Positions 15,598 through 21,520 of a stretch of 24,080 bases of DNA are shown here, one piece after another. A program made the position numbers and the translations under genes. The notes under the pieces are model-generated. The model did not search any database and was not told the DNA's origin. It worked only from the letters and a program-made list of their open reading frames with translations. Source of the stretch: SURF-32 sp964648365. Lineage in GTDB: Bacteria; Planctomycetota; Phycisphaerae; UBA1845. The DNA lies in the NCBI GenBank assembly GCA_964648365.1, contig CAZYLK010000088.1, positions 1 through 24,080 of the forward strand, in the 5' to 3' direction. The first letter of the stretch is position 1. Every line of letters begins with the position of its first letter.

Positions 15598-15606
15598 TGC
15601 TACAAT
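15598..15606 (+). promoter_or_regulatory. Extended -10 promoter of the nucleotidyltransferase-ATPase-TOPRIM-ispG operon
   Basis: TG-C-TACAAT (15598-15606) is a good extended -10 element. No -35 box is visible at 16-18 bases, as is usual for extended -10 promoters. It would give a leader of about 125 bases before the first gene at 15737. That leader contains a 15-codon open frame (15634-15681), too short and without an RBS, so its translation is doubtful. Confidence 0.4.
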
Positions 15607-15736
15607 AGGCCAATAGATCGTGAACGGTCGATTATGACAATGGCTGAGTTTGACCGGGAATTGTGCATTGATCGCCTTTGACGACCAGGCCAGGGAAGGT
15701 GGAGCGGCCGCGATTCGCTCGGCGGGGAGGTTCTTC

Positions 15737-16303
15737 ATGCGCGACGACCCGGTGCATCAGACGCTTCATGACATCGCCGCGCGGCTGGATGCGCTCGGTG
15801 TCCCGTATGCGGTCGTCGGCGGTATGGCCCTGGTCGCCTACGGATACCTGCGCACGACGGTTGACGTAGACGTACTGGTGGACGCCGACGGTTTGGAGCA
15901 GATACATCGTGCCGTTCCCGGGCTTGGATACCTGCCTCCGTTTCAAGGCAGCAAGCACCTCCGCAACACGCAGACCGGCGTACGCGTGGTGTTCCTCGTC
16001 GCGGGTCAGTTTCCCGGCGACGGCCAGCCCAAACCGGTCGCCTTCCCCGATCCGGCTGTCGTCGCGACGGAGATCGATGGTATCCGATACATCGGCTTGC
16101 CGACGCTGATCGAACTGAAGCTGGCGTCGGGGATGACGAATCCGGGGCGGCTCAAGGATCTGGCGGACGTGCAGGAGTTGATTCGCGTGCTAAGGCTGCC
16201 GCGGGAGTTTGGCGACGGGTTGGACGAGTACGTTCGGGGTCGGTTTGTTGAGTTGTACGACGGCGTAACCATGGACGGGCAGCGAGCGACGAATGGCGAA
16301 TAA
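15737..16303 (+). CDS. AbiEii/MNT-like nucleotidyltransferase-fold protein
   Basis: This 188-residue protein has the nucleotidyltransferase core: VVGGMALVAYGYLR (Gly28-Gly29) and TVDVDVLVD with the metal-binding pair Asp43/Asp45. The later segment LIELKLASGM...GRLKDLADVQELI (125-149) holds the Lys, Arg and Asp residues typical of AbiEii-like and related nucleotidyltransferases. A third acidic residue is expected on the strand at 82-88 (GVRVVFL), but Val is seen there, so activity may be reduced or lost. ATG 15737 has GGGGAGG six bases upstream and begins a natural N-terminus; longer readings do not. It overlaps the next gene by 11 bases. Such proteins act as toxins, antitoxins or resistance-type transferases; which applies here is not known. 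The last residues (TNGE) come from a repeat. Confidence 0.75.
   Translation: MRDDPVHQTLHDIAARLDALGVPYAVVGGMALVAYGYLRTTVDVDVLVDADGLEQIHRAVPGLGYLPPFQGSKHLRNTQTGVRVVFLVAGQFPGDGQPKPVAFPDPAVVATEIDGIRYIGLPTLIELKLASGMTNPGRLKDLADVQELIRVLRLPREFGDGLDEYVRGRFVELYDGVTMDGQRATNGE
16290..16302. repeat. Copy of the CGAATGGCGAATA repeat core at a gene junction
   Basis: The same 13 bases occur at 8232-8244. Here they hold the start codon of the ATPase gene (16293) and most of the stop codon of the nucleotidyltransferase gene (16301-16303). Confidence 0.5.
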
Positions 16304-17486
16304 GAACGCGACATCCCGACGAACGAAGAGCGTGAAGCGTCCGATGCGTCGGCGGTCCAAGCCCGCGTCACGCCCAGCCGGCGATTCCGACGGTCCTCTG
16401 ACGAGCCTCTCCATCAGGGGATTCCGTGGAATCCGCGAACTGGATATCGACGGCCTCAAGCCGCTGACGGTGTTCACGGGTGACAACGGCGCGGGGAAGT
16501 CGACGTGCCTGGAGGCGGCGTTTCTACTGTTCGGTCGCATGAACCCAGTGTGCGCCGTACCGATTCAGGCGCGACGTGGACTGGGGACAATGTCCAAGGA
16601 CGGCTTGTCCCCTCATGGCCTGTTTTATTCTCCGCTCGAGTTGGAACGTGCAACACTGTCGAGTGCGACCTTGAGCGGTGCAGAGCTGGGATTGGAGATC
16701 TTACTCGAACCTTCACCGCAAGACGCAGTTGTGCTCTCTCAGGACGAATCGTCGCCCGCCAAGGTAGACGCGTCGAAGTTGCAGGATGTGGCGATTCGTG
16801 CATCCCTCAGGTTCATAGCAAAGCGCGGTGCGTGCGTCGAAAATGAGTCTCAATTGCTGTCCGTGCTGAATTCATCACGCCACGAACTGCAGCTAGTTGC
16901 TCGTGGAGCGAAGCCAGGATCCACACGCGCCTTGCTCTTGCACCCGTCAAGCGGTTCCCCGCCCGACGAAGAGGACAAACGCCGATATGGAGACCTGCGT
17001 GCAGCAGGGCGCGAGGCCGAAGTGCTGGAGGTCATGCGGACAATTGACCCGCGAGTGGACGATGTCGAGTACCTCGAGACCTCGCGATCGCAGTACTTCC
17101 GAGCGAAGTTGAGTGGCGGGCGGTCGCTACCCCTCGGTATGCTGGGCGCGGGAGCCACGACGGCGTTTCGTTTCGCCGTCAGCCTCGCGACCGTTCAGTC
17201 GGGACTGATTGGAATCGACGAGGTTGAAAACGGTATTCACCACAGCCGCCAACCGCAGTTTTTTCGAAAGTTGATAGAGACTAGGGCGCGGCTCGGCACA
17301 CAAGTCGTACTTGCCACCCACAGTCGTGAGGCTCTGACGGCGATTGTTGAAGCCGCGACGGAAGTCGATCCCGAGAACTTCGCCGTCGTTCATCTGCGGC
17401 GCGACGACACAGACGAGGTTCGAGCGACGGTCATTCCGGCGAAGGACGCACAGGCATCGATCGACCTGGGGTATGACCTGAGATGA
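16293..17486 (+). CDS. AAA/ABC-type ATPase of the OLD-like (AAA_15/AAA_21) class
   Basis: This 397-residue protein starts with a basic, disordered tail (1-35), then the family opening SLSIRGFRGIRELDIDGL. Walker A is GDNGAGKST (63-71, Lys69). A signature-like LPLGMLGAGAT is at 279-289, Walker B is LIGIDE (305-310, Asp309/Glu310) in the family context IDEVENGIHH, and the switch His343 is in ATHS. This is the SMC/RecF-like nucleotide-binding fold shared with OLD, GajA, AriA and RecF proteins, which dimerise on ATP and control a nuclease. It lies between a nucleotidyltransferase gene (11-base overlap) and a TOPRIM gene (4-base ATGA overlap), so the three are translationally coupled. Its DNA is visibly less GC-rich than the flanks, a sign of acquisition. 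A mobile-element or anti-phage role is likely but not proven. Confidence 0.85.
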   Translation: MANKNATSRRTKSVKRPMRRRSKPASRPAGDSDGPLTSLSIRGFRGIRELDIDGLKPLTVFTGDNGAGKSTCLEAAFLLFGRMNPVCAVPIQARRGLGTMSKDGLSPHGLFYSPLELERATLSSATLSGAELGLEILLEPSPQDAVVLSQDESSPAKVDASKLQDVAIRASLRFIAKRGACVENESQLLSVLNSSRHELQLVARGAKPGSTRALLLHPSSGSPPDEEDKRRYGDLRAAGREAEVLEVMRTIDPRVDDVEYLETSRSQYFRAKLSGGRSLPLGMLGAGATTAFRFAVSLATVQSGLIGIDEVENGIHHSRQPQFFRKLIETRARLGTQVVLATHSREALTAIVEAATEVDPENFAVVHLRRDDTDEVRATVIPAKDAQASIDLGYDLR

Positions 17487-18235
17487 TCAACCCCTTGGAG
17501 CGCGGCCCCCGGGCTGAGGTCACACTCGAGGCGGGCGACGTAGTCATCCTGTGTGAGGGGCTGGATGACTGCGCAGTGGTGAGCTTCCTGACGCGCACCT
17601 GGACCCGACGGCCGAAGATCGGAACCAAAGACGAACGCAGCAAGTGGAGCTGGGGTGACGAGTTTCGTCAGCTCGCGAGGCAGGCCGGCATGCATGGCGT
17701 GGCGGCAATCGGACTTGTGTTCGACGCCGAAATGTCTGCATCCAAGCAGGAGACCGGGCTTCGACGCGAGTGCGAGGCGGCCGGGCTTGACTTGCCCGCG
17801 GACCGTAGTGATGTGAGGACTGTCGAGGTTGGTGGTGTCGAACTTCGCTTGGGATACCACCTGAACCCGGATGGACACGAGCGGGGAAGCGTCGAAAATC
17901 TGTTCCTCAGTCAGATCGAGAGATCGGCGGAGTGGCCGTGCATTCGAGACCTGCTGGCATGTTTGGACCGGATGTCGCTGTCGTCGCGACATCCGGAAAA
18001 GACCATTCTGAGAACCTTCGTCGCCAGACAGCGCCCGCACAATACAGGGCTGCGTATCGCGTTGGACGATGGCATATTGAACTGCGAAGGGAGCGAGTTC
18101 GACGGTCTGAAGCGGTTTCTCGACAAACTTCGAACCGAGAGCGCGGCACAAACATCTGACGCCGCGACTGGCAATTCCATTCGACCTGAGAAGGCAGTGA
18201 AGCAGGGCACGAAGAAGAGCAAGAAGCGGAAGTAA
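17483..18235 (+). CDS. TOPRIM (DUF3226-like) protein, ATPase partner
   Basis: The 250-residue protein fits the TOPRIM fold: VVILCEGLDD with Glu25 and Asp29 (motif EGxxD), GLVFDAE with Asp81 and Glu83 (usual DxD, here DxE), and GYHLNPDGHERGSVENLF with Glu138. These acidic residues would bind Mg2+ in a nuclease or phosphotransfer site. DUF3226-like proteins are known next to AAA ATPases. The C-terminal 40 residues become Lys-rich (GTKKSKKRK), a likely nucleic-acid-binding tail. The start ATG overlaps the ATPase stop (ATGA), and its TAA overlaps the ispG ATG by one base (TAATG). The paired genes resemble OLD-type and PARIS-type ATPase-TOPRIM effectors, in which the TOPRIM part cuts DNA or tRNA. 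The exact target here is unknown. Confidence 0.75.
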   Translation: MINPLERGPRAEVTLEAGDVVILCEGLDDCAVVSFLTRTWTRRPKIGTKDERSKWSWGDEFRQLARQAGMHGVAAIGLVFDAEMSASKQETGLRRECEAAGLDLPADRSDVRTVEVGGVELRLGYHLNPDGHERGSVENLFLSQIERSAEWPCIRDLLACLDRMSLSSRHPEKTILRTFVARQRPHNTGLRIALDDGILNCEGSEFDGLKRFLDKLRTESAAQTSDAATGNSIRPEKAVKQGTKKSKKRK

Positions 18236-19438
18236 TGCAATCACGCAGAAAAACAAGACAAGTCAACGTCGGCGGCGTCAAGATCGGCGGCGATGCGCCT
18301 GTGTCGATTCAGTCGATGACCAGCACGTATACGTACGACATCGACAAGACCGTGGCCGAGATACGGCGGATGGCGGAGGCGGGGGTGGACATCGTGCGCG
18401 TCGCGGTGCCGGAGAAGCGCGACACCGAGGCGCTGCCGGCCATTCTCGATCAATCGCCCGTGCCGATCGTGGCGGATGTACACTTTCACTTTCAGCGGGC
18501 GCTGGAGTCGATCGAAGCCGGCGTACACAAGATCCGCCTCAATCCCGGCAATATCCAGGACCGTAAGCAAGTGGACCGCGTCATCGCCGCCTGCCGCGAG
18601 CGCGGCATCCCCATCCGCGTGGGCGTCAACGAGGGCGGCATCATCGAGCGCCGCGACAAGAGCGTCCGCGCGGCCGAGCAGGGGCGGCTGCAATCCGACT
18701 ACCACGGGCATTTGATCGCCATCATGGTCGAAAAGGTCGAAGAATACCTGCGCATCTTCGACGACAACGACTTTCACGACGTCGTGCTCTCGGCCAAGAG
18801 CATCGACCCGCGCATCTGCATCGACGCCTACACCGCCATCAGCCAGCGGTTCGACTACCCGCTGCACCTGGGCGTCACGCACGCCGGACCCAAGGAAACC
18901 GGCTGCATCCGCTCGGTCACCGCGCTGGGGACGCTGCTCGCCAATGGCATTGGCGACACGGTGCGCATCTCGTATGCGTCCGACCCGGTGCTGGAGGTCG
19001 AAGATGCCCGCGAGATGCTCTGCTGCCTAGGCCTGCGTAATCGCGTCGAGCCGGAACTGATTGCGTGTCCGACCTGCGGCCGCATCGAGATCGACCTGAT
19101 TGCGCTGATCTCCGAGGTGCGCCGCGTGCTGGCGACGATCAAGACGCCGGTCAAGGTGGCCGTGATGGGCTGCGTCGTCAACGGCCCCGGCGAGGCGGAA
19201 GGCGCCGACGTGGCCATCTTCGCCGGCAAGGGCAAAGGCATCATCTACGTCCAAGGCGAGCAGATCCGCACCGTTCGCGAAGCCGACATGCTCGATGCGC
19301 TCTACGAAGAGACGAAGGCGTTCGCCGAGAAAGTCGAACGCGGCGAGGCAAAGCTGGGCGAAAAGAAGGTCAGCATCGTCCCGCCCGATCCGCTGCCGCG
19401 GGCGGATGGGAGCGTGCCGCTGACGGTGGTGAAGGGGT
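18235..19438 (+). CDS. ispG: 4-hydroxy-3-methylbut-2-enyl-diphosphate synthase, 3' end in gap
   Basis: IspG (GcpE) makes HMBPP from MEcPP in the MEP isoprenoid pathway using a 4Fe-4S cluster. The first 401 residues are present. The TIM-barrel start (VGGVKIGGDAPVSIQSMT) and IRLNPGNI, VGVNEG and THAGP are intact. The cluster ligands Cys278 and Cys281 (CPTCGR), Cys313 and Glu320 (GCVVNGPGE) are eight residues later than Cys270, 273, 305 and Glu312 of the E. coli enzyme, so spacing is fully conserved. The C-terminal extension (KVSIVPPDPLPRADG) runs into the gap; only the last residues and stop are missing. Its ATG overlaps the TOPRIM stop by one base, and no good RBS precedes it, so translation likely depends on the upstream gene. 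Its GC content is back to the regional level. Confidence 0.95.
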
Positions 19439-19538
19439 NNNNNNNNNNNNNNNNNNNNNNNNNNNNNNNNNNNNNNNNNNNNNNNNNNNNNNNNNNNNNN
19501 NNNNNNNNNNNNNNNNNNNNNNNNNNNNNNNNNNNNNN
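19439..19538. other. Assembly gap (100 N)
   Basis: Exactly 100 N, a placeholder of unknown true length. It hides the ispG stop codon and the first codons of the Uma2 gene; compared with the second Uma2 copy about 15 residues are missing. Assembly may have failed here because the region has near-duplicate Uma2 genes. Confidence 0.99.
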
Positions 19539-20063
19539 GATGAGTTCGCTCAGCGATGCGCAGAGGTCGATTTCTGCGAACTCGAGCGGGGGGAGGTGAT
19601 TCATTTGACGGTCGGCGGGTGGAAGCACAGCGTCATCTGCGCCAAGGTCGTCTGGCTGCTGACGGATTGGGCACGACGAACTCAGGCGGGTCGGGTATTG
19701 GGCAACGAGGCCGGTCTGATAACCGCCCGCAATCCCGACACGGTGCGCGGTCTGGACGTGGCGTTCTTCAGCTTCGAGCGCGTTCCGCGCGGACAGGAGC
19801 CTGGTTCATTCGCGGAGGTTGCGCCAAATCTGGCCGTCGAGGTGCTTGGCAAGGGCCAAGGCTGGAAGAAAATGACCGAGAAAGTCGGGGAGTACTTGCG
19901 CATGGGCGCCGACCGGGCGTGGATCATCGATCCGCGCCACCGCACGCTGCACGTTTTCAGTCCAGACGATCCGCCACGGGCGATTCAAGAGACCGAAACG
20001 GTAGACGACAACGACGTCCTGCCAGGCTTCTCCTGCCAAGTCGCGGATTTCTTCACGGAGTAG
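19539..20063 (+). CDS. Uma2-family (DUF820) putative endonuclease, 5' end in gap
   Basis: The 174 visible residues form most of a Uma2 domain, a PD-(D/E)xK nuclease-like fold. Visible family features are TVRGLDVAFFSFERVP (active-site Asp), APNLAVEVLGKG (active-site Glu), TEKVGEYLRMGADRAWIIDP (Lys, then the structural WIIDP) and the C-terminal LPGFSCQVADFF. The frame is open from the first base after the gap. Comparison with the paralogue at 20820 shows about 15 residues lost in the gap. From TARNPDTV onward the two copies are very similar; the N-terminal part is more diverged. Uma2 proteins are abundant in cyanobacteria and planctomycetes, and their biological role is unsettled. Confidence 0.85.
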   Translation, partial: DEFAQRCAEVDFCELERGEVIHLTVGGWKHSVICAKVVWLLTDWARRTQAGRVLGNEAGLITARNPDTVRGLDVAFFSFERVPRGQEPGSFAEVAPNLAVEVLGKGQGWKKMTEKVGEYLRMGADRAWIIDPRHRTLHVFSPDDPPRAIQETETVDDNDVLPGFSCQVADFFTE

Positions 20064-20102
20064 TGCGAGTTGGGTACCACGCGTGCTCCCAAGGCGCGAT
20101 GA

Positions 20103-20633
20103 CGCCCGGCCCCGCTGCTGCTCCAGGGCGCTCTGCGGGTCAACGAGTTCGTCAACGCAGATACGATCGCTCGGGGTCTGTCGGCGTTCGCTCCAGAACG
20201 TGTTGCGTTTTGGGCCGGACGGCTGATGCTCACACGCCTCCACGAACTCGCCGGGCAGCGGCGGAGCTTTGCCTTCGAAACCACACTCGCGAGCCGCACT
20301 TACGCCACTTGGCTCAGGACTCTCCACGACGACGGCTACAACGTGACGCTGCTTTTTCTCTGGCTGTCTTCTCCGGAGGTGGCGATCGCCCGAGTGGCAG
20401 AACGCGTACGGGCGGGCGGGCACGACGTGCCCACGGCGACCATTCAACGGCGATTTCATCGGGGACTGCGCAATTTCCTGGGCTTATACCGGCCCCTGGT
20501 GACCAAGTGGCAAGTCTACGACGGCAACGCGAAAAGCGGCCCGCGCCTGATCGCTGGTGGTGGATTGCAACAGGCGGCTACAATACACGACGAGCGTGGC
20601 TGGCAGCGCGTGCTGGAGAGTGCACATGCATGA
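20103..20633 (+). pseudogene. Zeta-toxin-like (COG4185) kinase gene lacking its P-loop
   Basis: The open frame after the TGA at 20100 encodes a recognisable COG4185/zeta-type protein from just after the P-loop onward: VNEFVNADTIARGLSAFAPER, SFAFETTLASRTYATWL, IARVAERVRAGGHDVP, RRFHRGLRNFLGLYRPLV. Intact members begin with an ATP-binding GPNGAGKST about 12 residues before VNAD. Here that motif is absent in all frames. In another frame, ATG 20099 begins MTPGP, then continues out of frame. This fits an internal deletion with frameshift that removed the P-loop. The only in-frame ATG (20226) would give a 135-residue protein without nucleotide binding. Zeta-type toxins phosphorylate UDP-sugars; this one is presumably inactive. 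It overlaps the next small gene by eight bases. Confidence 0.75.
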
Positions 20634-20823
20634 CTATGCGAATTCTCACGAAGATGCCCGGATCGCCGAGGCACTGATGCAGTCGTTTCGCCAAATGCTC
20701 CGCCAGCACCGCCTTGCCGGCCTGCCGGTCGTTGTGTCGGAGGACGGGAAGGTCGTCTATGTTGCCGCCGAGGAAATCGAGCTGGAGCTGGACGAGCAGT
20801 CGGCGACGGAGAATCAGTCGTGA
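20626..20823 (+). CDS. Small partner protein of the zeta-toxin-like gene (putative antitoxin)
   Basis: This 65-residue protein has an N-terminal helix (DARIAEALMQSFRQMLRQHRLAG) followed by LPVVVSEDGKVVYVAAEEIE and an acidic tail. Small proteins of this pattern (a helix, then GLPVVVW-like, DGKVV and an EEI end) commonly sit beside COG4185 kinases. ATG 20626 overlaps the end of the kinase remnant, and its TGA overlaps the GTG of the following Uma2 gene (GTGA). It is intact although its presumed toxin is broken. Function as an antitoxin is inferred from position and shape only. Confidence 0.65.
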   Translation: MHDYANSHEDARIAEALMQSFRQMLRQHRLAGLPVVVSEDGKVVYVAAEEIELELDEQSATENQS

Positions 20824-21389
20824 CGACGAACGGCCAGACGATCGCCGCTGCACCTCGCCTGCCGGCCGAGCAGTTCGTCATCGAATACGCGGACGCCGAT
20901 TTCTGCGAGCTTGAGAGCGGCGTGGTTGTTCGCCGCGAGGCTGGCAACTGGTGTTCGAGTTTGGTCTGCACTCGGACGGCGTGGTTGCTCGGAAACTGGG
21001 CAAACCAAACGAGTTCGGGCCGCGTGCTGATCAACCTCGGCATCATCACCGCCCGCGATCCCGATACCGTGCGCGGCCTGGATGCAGCGTTCTTCAGCTT
21101 CGAGCGCGTCCCGCGCGGGCGAGAGCCTAGTTCATTCGTGGAGGTTGCGCCCAATCTGGCGGTCGAGGTTCTTGGCAAGGGCCCGGGCTGGAAGAGGATG
21201 ACCGAGAAGGTCGCGGAGTACTTGCGCATCGGCGCCGACCGGGCGTGGGTCATTGATCCGCAGCGCCACACCCTGCACGTTTTCAGTCCGGACCAAACAC
21301 CGCGAGCGTATCCGGCGGAAGAGACGGTCGAGGATGAGGTCGTGCTGCCAGAATTCTCCGGCCTGGTGGCGGACTTCTTCACGCAGTAG
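20820..21389 (+). CDS. Uma2-family (DUF820) putative endonuclease
   Basis: A complete 189-residue Uma2 protein, paralogous to the truncated copy at 19539. Likely active-site residues of the PD-(D/E)xK-like fold are Asp88 (RGLDAAFF), Glu116 (LAVEVLG) and Lys130 (TEKVAEYL). WVIDP (143-147) and the final VADFF match the family. The GTG start at 20820 overlaps the stop of the 65-residue gene by four bases (GTGA), so it is translationally coupled. Identity with the other copy is highest from residue 77 to 160 and lower before residue 70. Sequence just after the two stop codons is also similar (TAG, then a GCGAGT or GTGAGT-like string), as expected from a segmental duplication. The biological role of Uma2 proteins is unsettled. 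Confidence 0.88.
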   Translation: MTTNGQTIAAAPRLPAEQFVIEYADADFCELESGVVVRREAGNWCSSLVCTRTAWLLGNWANQTSSGRVLINLGIITARDPDTVRGLDAAFFSFERVPRGREPSSFVEVAPNLAVEVLGKGPGWKRMTEKVAEYLRIGADRAWVIDPQRHTLHVFSPDQTPRAYPAEETVEDEVVLPEFSGLVADFFTQ

Positions 21390-21422
21390 CGTGAGTCGAA
21401 CCGCAATCGCCGGCCGGGAAGA

Positions 21423-21507
21423 TGGGCGAGGCGGGATTCGAACCCGCACGTCTCTTTCGAGACAGAGGATTTTAAGTCCCCAGCGTCTGCCATTCCGCCA
21501 CTCGCCC
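21423..21507 (-). tRNA. tRNA-Leu (anticodon UAA)
   Basis: The minus strand folds as an 85-base class II tRNA. The acceptor GGGCGAG pairs with CTCGCCC (21424-21430), followed by discriminator A at 21423. The anticodon stem GGGGA/TCCTC holds the loop CTTAAAA with anticodon TAA. A long variable arm (GTCTC-GAAA-GAGAC) and the T-arm GCGGG-TTCGAAT-CCCGC are clear. CCA is not encoded. It lies 13 bases downstream of the CstB-like stop codon on the same strand, so it may be processed from the same transcript. Confidence 0.95.
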
Positions 21508-21520
21508 GGCGGTGGACCGA

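Noticed and set aside
15634..15681. 15-codon frame (MTMAEFDREL...) before the NTase gene
   Set aside because: It has no RBS and no sign of an attenuator; noted only as part of the leader.
19065..20063. Single frame running from ispG through the gap into the Uma2 gene
   Set aside because: It is out of frame with ispG and in frame with Uma2 only by chance through Ns; the left part is ispG in the wrong frame.
20579..20584. TACAAT as a possible promoter of the small antitoxin-like gene
   Set aside because: No -35 box and no extended -10 TG; overlapping genes make a separate promoter unnecessary.
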